DNA of 64,000 bases from an uncultured Roseovarius sp. (GTDB taxonomy: Bacteria > Pseudomonadota > Alphaproteobacteria > Rhodobacterales > Rhodobacteraceae), in the NCBI RefSeq assembly GCF_913054395.1, contig NZ_CAJXIP010000001.1, positions 1-64,000 on the forward strand. Direction: 5' to 3'. Below, in pieces: positions 19,486 to 28,611 of the stretch. Both the position numbers and the translations under genes were made by a program. The first letter of the stretch is position 1, and each line of letters opens with the position of its first letter. The notes beneath the pieces were generated by a model, which saw nothing but the letters and a program-made list of their open reading frames with translations, was not told where the DNA came from and did not search any database.

Positions 19486-20624
19486 AGATTTTGCACGCCC
19501 TTTTCTGTGTCGGACTGGGGCTTGGGGCACCGGCCCTGGCGCAGACCCAGACCGATCCGGCCAAGGCGGCGCTGGCGGCGTCGGATCGGCTAAGCCGGGC
19601 AGCAGAGGCGCTTGATGCGGCCGAGGGGGCGCAAAACCGGGTCAAGGCGCTGACCGAAACGATCACCGCCTTTGAAGACGGGCTGGAGGCGATGCGCGAC
19701 GGGCTGCGCCGGGCAGCGGTGCGTGAACAGGCGCTCAGCGCGGAATTACGCGCCCGCGACGAAGAGATTGCCCGGCTCTTAGGCGTCCTTCAGACCATGG
19801 GAACTGCGCCGGTGCCGGTGTTGCTCATGCATCCGGCGGGGCCGGTGGGTACGGCGCGGGCGGGCATGATCCTGTCCGAGGTGGCGCCCGCGCTTGATGC
19901 GCGCGCCCTGGCCCTGCGCGACAAGGTGCAGGAGTTGAGTGTGCTGCGCGCACTGCAACAAAGTGCGGCGGACAAGCTTCAGGAGGGGCTTGAGGGGGTG
20001 CAGGAGGCACGCAGCGCCCTGAGTGCCGCAATGGCAGAGCGCACCAACCTGCCGCGCCGCTTTACCGAGGATCCGGTGAAAACCGCGCTTTTGATCGCCT
20101 CGACAGAAACCCTAGACGGTTTCGCCAGCGGGCTGAGCAAAATCGCAATCGACGAGGCGCCCGGAAGCCTGCCGGATATCAGCGCGCGCAAGGGCGTGCT
20201 GCCGTTGCCCGTCGAAGGGCGCATCCTGCGCCGCGCGGGCGAGGCGGATGCCGCAGGTATCGAACGTCCCGGCATAATCGTCGTCACCCGGCCACGCGCC
20301 CTTGTGCGCACCCCGGCGGCGGCGACGGTACGCTATCGCGGCCCCTTGCTTGACTACGGAAATGTGATCATTCTGGAACCGCAATCGGGGATTTTGCTGG
20401 TGTTTGCCGGGCTTGATGTTGTTTATGGTCAAACAGGCCAGGTATTGCCCGGTAATAGCCCGGTCGGACTTATGGGCGGGACCGGGGCAGAGGGCGATCT
20501 GCTTTTGGCCGCCGATTCTCAGGTGACGGGTTCCGAACGGACGCAGACACTCTATATTGAGGTCAGACAAGACAATTCCCCAGTGGACCCGCTTGCGTGG
20601 TTCAAGACCGACAAGGAAGACTGA
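19482..20624 (+). CDS. EnvC-like murein hydrolase activator with degenerate LytM domain
   Basis: The 380-residue protein has a signal peptide ending ALAQ, a long coiled-coil (about residues 25-190) and a C-terminal M23/LytM fold recognisable by YRGPLLDYGNVIIL. The histidines and aspartate that bind zinc in active M23 peptidases are missing (GILLVFAGLD replaces the HxH strand). This is the EnvC/NlpD pattern: a catalytically dead domain that activates amidases during division. It lies between gpmI and ctpA, an order common in alphaproteobacteria. Confidence 0.85.
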   Translation: MKILHALFCVGLGLGAPALAQTQTDPAKAALAASDRLSRAAEALDAAEGAQNRVKALTETITAFEDGLEAMRDGLRRAAVREQALSAELRARDEEIARLLGVLQTMGTAPVPVLLMHPAGPVGTARAGMILSEVAPALDARALALRDKVQELSVLRALQQSAADKLQEGLEGVQEARSALSAAMAERTNLPRRFTEDPVKTALLIASTETLDGFASGLSKIAIDEAPGSLPDISARKGVLPLPVEGRILRRAGEADAAGIERPGIIVVTRPRALVRTPAAATVRYRGPLLDYGNVIILEPQSGILLVFAGLDVVYGQTGQVLPGNSPVGLMGGTGAEGDLLLAADSQVTGSERTQTLYIEVRQDNSPVDPLAWFKTDKED

Positions 20625-20627
20625 AAC

Positions 20628-21965
20628 ATGAAAAAATTCCTGATGGCCGCTTCGGCCGGTATTCTGACCGGCGTTGTGGTGACAACCCAGGTGGCAGCAC
20701 CGCTTTTGGCGCAGGAAGCGACCGAGTCTATCGACGTATACGAACAGCTTGATCTTTTCGGTGATATCTTCGAGCGGATTCGCGCCCAGTATGTCGAGAA
20801 AGTCGATACAAAGGATCTGGTCGAGGCGGCGATCAACGGCATGCTGACCTCGCTTGATCCGCATTCAAGCTATCTGTCGCCGGACGATTCAGCGAACATG
20901 CAGGTGCAGACCCGTGGCGAATTTGGCGGTCTTGGCATTGAGGTGACGCAGGAAGACGGCTTTGTCAAAGTCGTCTCGCCGATGGATGGCACCCCGGCCG
21001 ACCAAGCCGGTATCGAAGCGGGCGATTTCATCACCCATGTCGATGGTGAAAGCGTTCTTGGCCTGACCCTGAACGATGCCGTCGACCTGATGCGTGGTCC
21101 GGTGGGCAGCGAGATCATCATTACCGTCGTGCGCGAAGGCACGGCCGAACCCTTCGATGTGTCGATCATTCGCGACACCATCAAGCTTACGGCGGTCCGT
21201 GCACGCGTCGAACAAAGTGCCGTGGTGCTTCGGGTGACCACCTTCAACGAACAGACCTATCCCAACCTTGAGGCCGGGCTTGCCGAGAAGATCGAAGAAC
21301 TGGGCGGCGAGGACAACGTCAGCGGCATCGTTCTTGATCTGCGCAACAATCCCGGCGGGCTTTTGAATCAGGCGATCAAGGTGTCGGATGCCTTTCTTGA
21401 CAAGGGCGAGATCGTAAGCACCCGCGGGCGCAACCCCGAGGATGGCGAGCGTTTCAACTCGACGCCGGGCGATCTGAGCAATGGTAAACCGATTGTCGTG
21501 CTGATCAACGGCGGCTCTGCCAGTGCCTCCGAGATCGTCGCCGGGGCGCTTCAGGATCACCACCGCGCGATCGTTGTCGGCACCAAGAGCTTTGGCAAAG
21601 GGTCGGTTCAGACGGTGATGCCGCTGCGTGGCAATGGGGCGATGCGCCTGACCACGGCGCGCTATTACACGCCGTCGGGCCGCTCTATCCAGGCGCTTGG
21701 CGTGAGCCCCGACATCCTTGTGGAACAGCCGCGCCGCACCCCGGCCACCGAAGAGGATGAGGCCGCCACAACCCGGCCCGACCGCTCCGAGGCGGACCTG
21801 CGTGGGCGCTTGTCAAATGACAGCCTCACCGAGGATGAGATCAAACAGATCGAAGAGGATCGCGCACGCGCCGCAGAGGCGGCCAAGCTGCGCGAAGAGG
21901 ATTACCAGCTGGCCTATGCCATTGATATCCTGCGCGGCCTGTCGGTGATGGGTGGCGCAAACTAA
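20628..21965 (+). CDS. ctpA: C-terminal processing peptidase (S41)
   Basis: CtpA-type proteases degrade or mature periplasmic proteins from their C-termini. The 445-residue protein has a signal peptide (cleavage after LLAQ), a PDZ domain about residues 95-175 (GEFGGLGIEV, DGTPADQAGIEAGD), and the S41 catalytic Ser299 in GGSASASE with Lys324 in SFGKGSVQ. The tail is a charged helix. It overlaps nothing but follows the EnvC-like gene by 3 bp. Confidence 0.95.
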   Translation: MKKFLMAASAGILTGVVVTTQVAAPLLAQEATESIDVYEQLDLFGDIFERIRAQYVEKVDTKDLVEAAINGMLTSLDPHSSYLSPDDSANMQVQTRGEFGGLGIEVTQEDGFVKVVSPMDGTPADQAGIEAGDFITHVDGESVLGLTLNDAVDLMRGPVGSEIIITVVREGTAEPFDVSIIRDTIKLTAVRARVEQSAVVLRVTTFNEQTYPNLEAGLAEKIEELGGEDNVSGIVLDLRNNPGGLLNQAIKVSDAFLDKGEIVSTRGRNPEDGERFNSTPGDLSNGKPIVVLINGGSASASEIVAGALQDHHRAIVVGTKSFGKGSVQTVMPLRGNGAMRLTTARYYTPSGRSIQALGVSPDILVEQPRRTPATEEDEAATTRPDRSEADLRGRLSNDSLTEDEIKQIEEDRARAAEAAKLREEDYQLAYAIDILRGLSVMGGAN

Positions 21966-21983
21966 ACGTTCCCCCAGACATTG

Positions 21984-22018
21984 AAAGGCCCTGTCCCGAT
22001 CGGGACAGGGCCTTTTTT
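21984..22018 (+). terminator. Strong Rho-independent terminator of gpmI-envC-ctpA
   Basis: AAAGGCCCTGTCCC and its exact complement flank GATC and are followed by six T. The perfect palindrome could also work in the other direction. The following 225 bp, to 22243, hold nothing recognised. Confidence 0.9.
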
Positions 22019-22243
22019 GTGATCCGGTGCCATTATGAGCCTGAAGCAGAAGCCTGATTGGAAAACCCACAGTTTGGGCGTGCACATAGCAGCGACAAGG
22101 CCACCACGTCCCGCGCTGCAGATCTTGGGGTGGACATATTGAATGGGTGGGGGCGGCGCGCAATCGGTCGCGTTTGCCAGCCGCCAGTTCACTCCTGCTC
22201 GCCCGGTGATGCCCTGTCGTGGGCCTTGGTCTAGCCTCCGCGC

Positions 22244-22846
22244 TCAGGTTTTCGGCGGGGTCCAGGCGCGCAACACCTTGCTGTTGTCGTCATCGTCATA
22301 TTCATAGAGTTCTTCGGTGGTTACACCGGGAATGGCGCCAAATTCGTCTGAGGTTCTGCGCGGAAGCCAGGACCTGCCGACCTGACCGGGGAACAGCTCC
22401 GCGAGGATCTGGGATGTCGAAAGCGAACACTGCGCCGAGGGCACCGGGCCTGCGGCCTTGGAGAGCGCGATGGCGCGTTCTGCCAGTTCGGGCGAGACAT
22501 CGAGGCGCTGAATACGCACGCGATAGGTCTTGCGTGCGTGATAGCGGGTATAGACATCGGCCACCGGCGGGGTGATGCCATAAAGCAAGTCGTTGCGTTC
22601 CGGGATTGTCTCGTGCTTGAACGATCCCGCCGGGTCAAAGATCACCCGTTGCGATCCGTTGATCATCAACGAGGTATGGGCGCCCGCATCGCTGTGGTTG
22701 TTGAGCATGGTGAACAGGGTCAGGCGCGGCGGCCCGTCATGCCGGTAAGCGGCGCGTGACACGGCCTCATCCGGGGCCCAGACCGATTCGGCGGCGCAGC
22801 CCGCCATCATCGACACCGCCGCGATTGCCAGCATCCAACCCCGCAT
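22244..22846 (-). CDS. Lipoprotein with possible permuted papain-like fold
   Basis: The 200-residue protein has a lipobox MAGC (C17). An early His in GAHTSLMI (H57), an Asp in FDPAGSF (D71) and a later Cys in AQCSLSTSQIL (C140) follow the order His-then-Cys seen in circularly permuted NlpC/P60-type (YiiX/DUF4105-like) enzymes. That would make it a periplasmic amidase or peptidase acting on peptidoglycan or lipids. I do not recognise the exact family; the fold is inferred from motif order only. Confidence 0.55.
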   Translation of the reverse strand: MRGWMLAIAAVSMMAGCAAESVWAPDEAVSRAAYRHDGPPRLTLFTMLNNHSDAGAHTSLMINGSQRVIFDPAGSFKHETIPERNDLLYGITPPVADVYTRYHARKTYRVRIQRLDVSPELAERAIALSKAAGPVPSAQCSLSTSQILAELFPGQVGRSWLPRRTSDEFGAIPGVTTEELYEYDDDDNSKVLRAWTPPKT

Positions 22847-22891
22847 CCGACCCCCTTTACCTTACTGCCCGCCAGTCGGCGATTTAACGCC

Positions 22892-23026
22892 TCAGCTGTT
22901 GACCAAAGCCATGAAGATCAGCACGCCGATGATGACGACAACGCTCCATGTGACTGCTTTGACAAAGCCGTCAAAGGTTTTTTGCTGTACCTGAATATCC
23001 ATCTCACCATGCTTGTGATCGGCCAT
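22892..23026 (-). CDS. aa3-type cytochrome c oxidase subunit IV
   Basis: The 44-residue protein starts MADHKHGEMDIQVQQKTF and ends in one transmembrane helix (WSVVVIIGVLIFMALV). This matches the tiny subunit IV of alphaproteobacterial aa3 oxidases. It contacts the catalytic core but is usually not essential. The oxidase structural genes are not here. ATG at 23026 is chosen as in the family; a longer frame extends to 23122. Confidence 0.85.
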   Translation of the reverse strand: MADHKHGEMDIQVQQKTFDGFVKAVTWSVVVIIGVLIFMALVNS

Positions 23027-23118
23027 TTGGGTATCCTCTTTCTTAACTGAATTTATGTCTCTCGCGGCTGGATACTGTATTTGTCGGGGGCTGTCACCAC
23101 CCAAGCTGCCGCAGGGGA

Positions 23119-23571
23119 TCAAGCTTTTGCAAGGTCTTCGGCAAGACGGAAACCAATGCGGTTGGGTGCCGCCACTTCCGCCGGTTTCGGCAGGGCGCGC
23201 AGCGTCACGCTAAGCTGGCCGACATGCTGAACAAGCTGGGTACGCGCGCCGCTGGCATCCGCGCCATAAAAGGTCACGATGTCGGGGTCGAAATATCCCA
23301 TGCCTTCGATCCGCAGAACCCCGGCATTGCCGCCGACAAAGCCCATTGCCACCTCGTGTTCCTCGTCGAGGGTTTTTTCAAAGTTCTGGATATAGAGGAT
23401 CAGCCGCTCATAGGCCCATTGCGCCGGGCTTTTCTTGTCGCTCGGCTTGTCGGCAAGAGCCTTGGCGGCGGCGCCGATACAGGGTTGATCCGGATCGGAG
23501 TGGACTTCGTGACAGCGCGGTATCGCATGGGCCTCTGCGGCCTCGGCCGAGGTGCTTATCTTGTCGTCCAT
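23119..23571 (-). CDS. Conserved Rhodobacteraceae protein (DUF6173-like)
   Basis: The 150-residue soluble protein contains the recognisable stretch SPAQWAYERLILYIQNFEKT and a C-terminal PNRIGFRLAEDL. I recall this as the DUF6173 family, function unknown. The ATG at 23571 follows GAGGAG. It follows the metallohydrolase gene by 13 bp, so the four genes from 26349 to 22892 may be one operon. Confidence 0.75.
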   Translation of the reverse strand: MDDKISTSAEAAEAHAIPRCHEVHSDPDQPCIGAAAKALADKPSDKKSPAQWAYERLILYIQNFEKTLDEEHEVAMGFVGGNAGVLRIEGMGYFDPDIVTFYGADASGARTQLVQHVGQLSVTLRALPKPAEVAAPNRIGFRLAEDLAKA

Positions 23572-23584
23572 GTTTCCACTCCTC

Positions 23585-24634
23585 TCAACTGTCACATACC
23601 TGCCAGAGCCAGGCCCCGTCGTCGCGGCGCCAGCGTCTGACCTCGCCAGCCTGATGCATATGATTGAGATGCGCAACCGCCTCGACAAGGGCCAACCCAT
23701 AGGTGTCGTGATCAATTTTTCGTTTGAAGAGCTGCGGGAAACACTCGGCGGCGGTGTGCGGGGTCTTGAGGTGATCGCGCAGGCGCGCCAAAGCGCCGTG
23801 GTGGTTTTCGCTAAGCTGTCGCATCCGCATCGGCAGCCCGGTAAACGGCAGCTTGTGCCCGCCAAGCACCAGATGATCTTCACGCGCAAAGCTGGCAAGC
23901 CGATCACAGGCTCTCAGCCAGTCGGCCAGCGGGTCGGCCTCGGGTTCGGCCGGATAGACGCCGATATTGGGGCTGATCGAGGGCAGGATCTGATCGCCGG
24001 CGATGACCAGGGCGTCATCGCGGCTCCAGAGGGTCAGGTGATCGGGGGCATGCCCGCCGCCAAGCCGCACATCCCAGTCACGCCCGCCCGCGCGGATCAC
24101 GTCGCCCTCTTGCATCCGGGTATACCCCACCGGCAGCGGGTAACAGATATCGGCGAAATTATAGGGCCGCTCGGCGCGCCGGGCCTCAAACACATCGGGG
24201 GTCATTCCGGCCCTGCGCCAGAATTCCAGCGCCTGCGGGGTCGGTTTGTCTTCGACATCGAGGATCAGCATCCGCGACAGCAACCAGGAGGTGCGCGTCG
24301 TCCAAAGTTCGGCGCCGAAGCGATCCATGAGCCAGCCCGCCATGCCGATATGATCGGGGTGGTGGTGGGTCAGGATCACGCGGGCGACGGGTTTGCCAGC
24401 AAGCGGCCCGGCCAGCAGGGTCTCCCACAGGGTCACGCTGCGTTTATTATGGATCCCGGTGTCGACGATGGTCCAGCTGTCACCCTCGTCAAGCGCATAG
24501 ACATTGACATGATCAAGCACCATCGGCAGCGGCAGGCGCAGCCAGAGCACGCCAGGCGCCACGGTGGTCGCCTCGCCCGGCGCGGGCGGTTCCGCCCAGG
24601 GGTAACGGATGATCCCTGTACCGCCGTCCATCAT
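23585..24634 (-). CDS. Metallo-beta-lactamase-fold hydrolase
   Basis: The 349-residue enzyme carries the MBL metal motif HHHPDH (in LTHHHPDHIGMAG), a later His in GGGHAPDH, an Asp in AGDQILPS and a final GGHKLPF. This is the glyoxalase II/LACTB2-like layout with a C-terminal helical tail. It overlaps the acyl-CoA dehydrogenase stop (ATGATG), so the two are translationally coupled; a thioesterase-like role on acyl-CoA or a related ester is plausible but unproven. Confidence 0.85.
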   Translation of the reverse strand: MMDGGTGIIRYPWAEPPAPGEATTVAPGVLWLRLPLPMVLDHVNVYALDEGDSWTIVDTGIHNKRSVTLWETLLAGPLAGKPVARVILTHHHPDHIGMAGWLMDRFGAELWTTRTSWLLSRMLILDVEDKPTPQALEFWRRAGMTPDVFEARRAERPYNFADICYPLPVGYTRMQEGDVIRAGGRDWDVRLGGGHAPDHLTLWSRDDALVIAGDQILPSISPNIGVYPAEPEADPLADWLRACDRLASFAREDHLVLGGHKLPFTGLPMRMRQLSENHHGALARLRDHLKTPHTAAECFPQLFKRKIDHDTYGLALVEAVAHLNHMHQAGEVRRWRRDDGAWLWQVCDS

Positions 24635-26349
24635 GCGCCAAGGTCCTCGGTGCCAAGGGCGTAAAGGTCGTCGGCGCCGGATGTGGCATGGGCCAATAGC
24701 CCGGCATGTTCCGGCAAAAGCCGGGTGATGTAGAACCGCGCAAGGCGCGTCCGGGCGCCGGTGCCGCCCTCGGCGAGCGCCGCCTTGAGGTGGAAATGCC
24801 CGCCAAGCACCCGCGCAAAGCCGCGCAGGAATGGCGTGGCCCCGGCAAACCTCTGGTTGAGGTCGCTGTTGCCCAGCATCCATTCCATCGCTTCGCGCAG
24901 GCTCTCGGTGGCTTGCCAGACAGGTTCGGCAAGATCGGGAAGTTGCCCGCGTGCGGTTTCGGCCAGGGCCTCGATTTCGTCGAGGATGGCAAAGCCCGCC
25001 TCGCCGCCATCCATGAGCTTGCGCGCGACAAGGTCCATTGCCTGAATGCCGTTGGTGCCCTCGTAGATCGCGGTGACGCGCACGTCGCGATAATATTGCG
25101 CCGCGCCGGTTTCCTCGATAAAGCCCATGCCGCCATGCACCTGAACGCCCATTTCCGAAACGGCCATGCCGGTATCGGTGCCAAAGGCCTTGGCAATCGG
25201 CGTGAGGAAGGCGGCACGCGCGGCCCATGCCGCATCGCCCGTTGCGGTCTGCATGTCGGTGGCCGCCGCACAGGTAAGCGCGATGCTGCGCGCGGCAAAG
25301 ATATCCGCCTTCATCGTGCTCAGCATGCGGCGCACATCGGCGTGATCAATGATCGTGCCGGTGCCGCCCTCGACCGGGGTGCGGCCCTGTTTGCGATCGA
25401 GCGCATAGGCAAGCGCGTGCTGATAGGCGCCTTCGGCGACGCCGATGCCCTGACCGCCGACCCCTAGGCGGGCGTTGTTCATCATGGTGAACATCGCGCG
25501 CATCCCGTCATGCGGTTTGCCCACCAGCCAGCCGGTGGCGCCGTCAAATTGCATCACGGCGGTCGGGCTGCCGTGCAGGCCCATCTTGTGTTCAAGGCTC
25601 ACCACCTTGAGGCTATTGGCCCGCCCCGGCGCGCCGTTCTCGTCGGGGATGAATTTGGGCACCAGGAAAAGGCTTATCCCCTTGGTGCCGGGCACCCCGT
25701 CGGGCAGGCGGGCAAGCACGAGGTGACAGACATTTTCGGTGAAGTCGTTGTCGCCCCAGCTGATATAGATTTTCTGACCGGTGACCGCATAGCTGCCGTC
25801 GCCATTGTCCTCGGCCTTTGAGCGCAGCGCGCCGACATCCGAGCCGGCCTGCGGCTCGGTCAGGTTCATGGTGCCGGACCATTCGCCGCTGACCAGCTTG
25901 GGCAGGTAGATATCCTTGAGTGCGTCACTGGCGTGATGTTCCAGCGCCTCGATCTGGCCCTGGGTCATCAGCGGGTTGAGCTGAAGCGAAAGGCAGGCAG
26001 AGGACATCATTTCATTGACCGCCGCCGTCACCGTCATCGGCAGGCCCATGCCGCCATGTTCGGGGCTGGCGCTTATCGAGACCCAGCCCCCGTCGGCAAT
26101 TGCGCGGTAGCCTTCGCCGTATCCCGGCGAGGTCCGCACGATGCCGTTTTCAAGCTGTGCCGGGTGAAGATCGCCCGGACGTTGCAGCGGATAAAGCACA
26201 TCCTGGCACATGCGCGCAGCCTCGCCCAGAATGGCGAGTGTCATATCGGGGCTCGCCTCGGCAAAACGGTCCGTGGCGGCAACTTTTTGCAGATCGACAA
26301 CATGATCGAACAGGAACTGATACTCCTCGACCGGGGCGCGATAAGGCAT
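24631..26349 (-). CDS. Acyl-CoA dehydrogenase, DmdC-like long form
   Basis: The 572-residue flavoprotein has the acyl-CoA dehydrogenase core (TEPQAGSDVG, then VHGGMGFIEE and YEGTNGIQAMDL) plus a C-terminal extension typical of the roughly 580-600-residue group that includes DmdC, the 3-methylmercaptopropionyl-CoA dehydrogenase of DMSP demethylation. Paralogues act on ordinary fatty acyl-CoA, so DmdC function is not certain. No dmdB or dmdD lies nearby. It is coupled to an MBL-fold hydrolase. Confidence 0.88.
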   Translation of the reverse strand: MPYRAPVEEYQFLFDHVVDLQKVAATDRFAEASPDMTLAILGEAARMCQDVLYPLQRPGDLHPAQLENGIVRTSPGYGEGYRAIADGGWVSISASPEHGGMGLPMTVTAAVNEMMSSACLSLQLNPLMTQGQIEALEHHASDALKDIYLPKLVSGEWSGTMNLTEPQAGSDVGALRSKAEDNGDGSYAVTGQKIYISWGDNDFTENVCHLVLARLPDGVPGTKGISLFLVPKFIPDENGAPGRANSLKVVSLEHKMGLHGSPTAVMQFDGATGWLVGKPHDGMRAMFTMMNNARLGVGGQGIGVAEGAYQHALAYALDRKQGRTPVEGGTGTIIDHADVRRMLSTMKADIFAARSIALTCAAATDMQTATGDAAWAARAAFLTPIAKAFGTDTGMAVSEMGVQVHGGMGFIEETGAAQYYRDVRVTAIYEGTNGIQAMDLVARKLMDGGEAGFAILDEIEALAETARGQLPDLAEPVWQATESLREAMEWMLGNSDLNQRFAGATPFLRGFARVLGGHFHLKAALAEGGTGARTRLARFYITRLLPEHAGLLAHATSGADDLYALGTEDLGA

Positions 26350-26483
26350 TGAAATCTCCTGACATGGGTGGGGCGACTTGGCAGACGGGCCGCGCCCCTA
26401 TATGGAACTTACCTTGAATCAAAGCGTAATCAATCGTGGCCTGCCTTCAACCGCTACGCCGCGTCATAAGGGGTCACGTCATC

Positions 26484-27425
26484 GTGGAAACGGCATGTCT
26501 TTCGCCTGATCAACAGGGATTTGCAAGGGCTGCGGCGATTTTGCGCAGCGGGGGACTTGTCGCGTTTCCCACCGAGACGGTCTATGGGCTGGGTGCGGAT
26601 GCGCGCCAGGATCATGCCGTGGCCCGGATTTTCGAGGCCAAGGAGCGGCCGCGCTTCAATCCGCTGATCGTGCATGTGGACAGCATCGAAACCGCGAAAG
26701 CCTATGTTGAATGGGATGCTGAGGCCGATGCTTTGGCAGGTGCGTTCTGGCCGGGGCCGCTGACACTTGTGCTTCCGCTGAAGCCGGGGACAGGGTTGTC
26801 GCCGCTGGTGACCGCCGACCTGGCGACTTTGGCGGTGCGTATGCCCGATCACCCGGTCGCGCAGGGCCTGCTTGCGGCCTTCGGCGGGCCGGTGGCGGCA
26901 CCCTCGGCCAATCCCTCGGGGCGGATAAGCCCGACTGAGGCCGGGCATGTGCTGGCCGGGCTGTCCGGTCGGATCGAGGCCGTTCTCGATGGCGGGGCCT
27001 GTCCGGTCGGGGTGGAATCCACAATTCTGGGGCTGGCGGGCGCGCCGACGCTGTTGCGGCCCGGCGGGCTTCCTGTCGAGGCGATCGAGGCGGCCCTGGG
27101 ACAGCCCTTGCGCCTGTACGGGGCGGGCGACCCGGTAAGCGCGCCGGGGCAGATGCAATCGCATTACGCGCCGGGGGGGCTTGTGCGCCTGAACGCCACC
27201 GAGCGCCGCGAGGGGGAGGTCCTGCTTGGGTTTGGTGCGGTCGAGGCCGATCTTAACCTGTCGGTTTCCGGCGACCTGACCGAGGCCGCGGCCAATCTGT
27301 TTCACCACCTGCATGCGCTTGATGCACAAGGGGCGCGCGTGATCGCGGTCACGCCCATACCCGACCGTGGGCTGGGGCGGGCGATCAACGACCGCTTGCG
27401 ACGTGCAGCGGCCCCGAGGGAGTAG
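26484..27425 (+). CDS. sua5: L-threonylcarbamoyladenylate synthase (Sua5 type)
   Basis: Sua5/TsaC makes threonylcarbamoyl-AMP for the t6A37 tRNA modification. The 313-residue protein has PTETVYGLGADA, KERPRFNPLIVHV and SANPSGRISPT, plus the C-terminal Sua5 domain after about residue 200 (linker GQMQSHYAPG). The GTG at 26484 fits the family start; an upstream GTG at 26436 is possible. It is divergent from the acyl-CoA dehydrogenase. Confidence 0.9.
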   Translation: METACLSPDQQGFARAAAILRSGGLVAFPTETVYGLGADARQDHAVARIFEAKERPRFNPLIVHVDSIETAKAYVEWDAEADALAGAFWPGPLTLVLPLKPGTGLSPLVTADLATLAVRMPDHPVAQGLLAAFGGPVAAPSANPSGRISPTEAGHVLAGLSGRIEAVLDGGACPVGVESTILGLAGAPTLLRPGGLPVEAIEAALGQPLRLYGAGDPVSAPGQMQSHYAPGGLVRLNATERREGEVLLGFGAVEADLNLSVSGDLTEAAANLFHHLHALDAQGARVIAVTPIPDRGLGRAINDRLRRAAAPRE

Positions 27426-27486
27426 GGGGCGCTGCCCCCGTCGCGCAGGGCGCGACTCCCCCGGAGTGTATGTGCCAAGAAGAAGC
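27425..27486. repeat. Tandem-hairpin intergenic element
   Basis: GGGGGCGCTGCCCCC is followed at once by GTCGCGC-AGG-GCGCGAC, then TCCCCCGGAG and CCAAGAAGAAG. I recognise this arrangement as common between genes in Rhodobacteraceae genomes. It lies between convergent sua5 and azlD and could act as a bidirectional terminator. Confidence 0.6.
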
Positions 27487-27499
27487 TGTTTGCAGGGTG

Positions 27500-27826
27500 C
27501 TAGCCGAACAGGGCGAGGCCGCCATAAAGCGCGAGCGCGCCCAGGGTGATGGCGAGGATCACGTTGCGGGTGAAATATCCCACCGCCAGCGTGATGAGTG
27601 CCGCCACCATCCGGGGGGCGTCAAGGGTTCCGCCCGTGGCGGCGGGCCAGACCACAAGCGGCGCCACCAGGCCCGGCAGAACAGCCACGGCGGTATAGCG
27701 CAGATGGCGCAGCATCCAGACAGGCAGGGGGCGGTCGCCGATCAGCCCGGTGAATACGAAACGCAGGCCGAAACTGCCGAGGCCCAAGAGGATGATCACG
27801 ATCCAGAGGCTTGTTTTGTCAATCAT
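27500..27826 (-). CDS. azlD: AzlD-type branched-chain amino-acid exporter subunit
   Basis: The 108-residue protein is almost entirely hydrophobic with about four membrane helices, and has the AzlD element LRHLRYTAVAVLPGLV. AzlD pairs with AzlC to export branched-chain amino acids or analogues. Its start overlaps the azlC stop by 4 bp. Confidence 0.85.
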   Translation of the reverse strand: MIDKTSLWIVIILLGLGSFGLRFVFTGLIGDRPLPVWMLRHLRYTAVAVLPGLVAPLVVWPAATGGTLDAPRMVAALITLAVGYFTRNVILAITLGALALYGGLALFG

Positions 27827-28554
27827 GATTGGCCCTCTCTGGGCGGGGCGATTCGCCGCTCGAGCATCCGTTCGACCTGGGCGCCGGTCATCATGGCGGA
27901 GAGGCCCGCGATCAACAGGCCGAGGTTATAGGGCAGAAACGCAAAGACCAGCGAGAGGGCGACCGACACGAAGGCCGCCGCCATGTGGGCCGGTGTGCGC
28001 AGCATCGGGGCAATCATCGCAAGAAATGTGATCGGCAGAGCGAAATCGAGCGCCAGCCCCTGTGGGATAGAGGTTCCGACCAATGCGCCGACGAGGGTAA
28101 AGACGTACCAGAGCGGGCAGATCGGAGTGACCACGCCGAAGAAATACGAGAGCCGCTGCGGGATTGACCAGCCGGGGTTGGCCTCGAATTTCACGATCGC
28201 GCAGGTATAGCTTTGATCGACGGTGAAATAGGCGGCCAGCGCGCGTTGTCCCAATGTTGCCCCGCCAATATAGGGGGTGAGAGAGGCCGAATACATCGCC
28301 ATGCGCAGGTTGACCGCCAAAGCCGAAATCAGCGCAATCGCGGTGGGTGCGCCGTCCGAGAGAAGCTGAAGGGCGGTGAATTGGGCCGCGCCCGCGATGA
28401 CGAGGACCGAGAAGCTTAGCGTTTCCAGGACGTTCAGGCCCGCCTCTGTGGCAACAACGCCGAAGAGCAGTGAAAACGGGATGATCACAAGAATAAAGGG
28501 GGCGCCATCGCGGACGCCTTGCCAATAAATCGATTTGGTGGTTTGCCTTGGCAC
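27823..28554 (-). CDS. azlC: AzlC-type branched-chain amino-acid exporter
   Basis: The 243-residue membrane protein has the AzlC motifs GVRDGAPFILVIIPFSLLFG and AGAAQFTALQLL, and about six to seven transmembrane helices. It is followed by azlD with a 4-bp overlap. Divergent from fdhD. Substrate is inferred from family only. Confidence 0.88.
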   Translation of the reverse strand: MPRQTTKSIYWQGVRDGAPFILVIIPFSLLFGVVATEAGLNVLETLSFSVLVIAGAAQFTALQLLSDGAPTAIALISALAVNLRMAMYSASLTPYIGGATLGQRALAAYFTVDQSYTCAIVKFEANPGWSIPQRLSYFFGVVTPICPLWYVFTLVGALVGTSIPQGLALDFALPITFLAMIAPMLRTPAHMAAAFVSVALSLVFAFLPYNLGLLIAGLSAMMTGAQVERMLERRIAPPREGQS

Positions 28555-28611
28555 CGCTTGCCCCTAAGTTGCCTTTGCGCTCCTGACGGGCGTACCCAAT
28601 GCAAGGAGGAG

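Noticed and set aside
17989..19530. 513-codon open frame opposite gpmI
   Set aside because: Antisense shadow with no recognisable domain; gpmI is certain.
21962..22192. 76-codon minus-strand ORF after ctpA
   Set aside because: It runs through the terminator palindrome and has no motif.
23585..25228. 547-codon minus-strand frame
   Set aside because: The first part overlaps the acyl-CoA dehydrogenase in another frame; only the last 349 codons form the MBL-fold enzyme.
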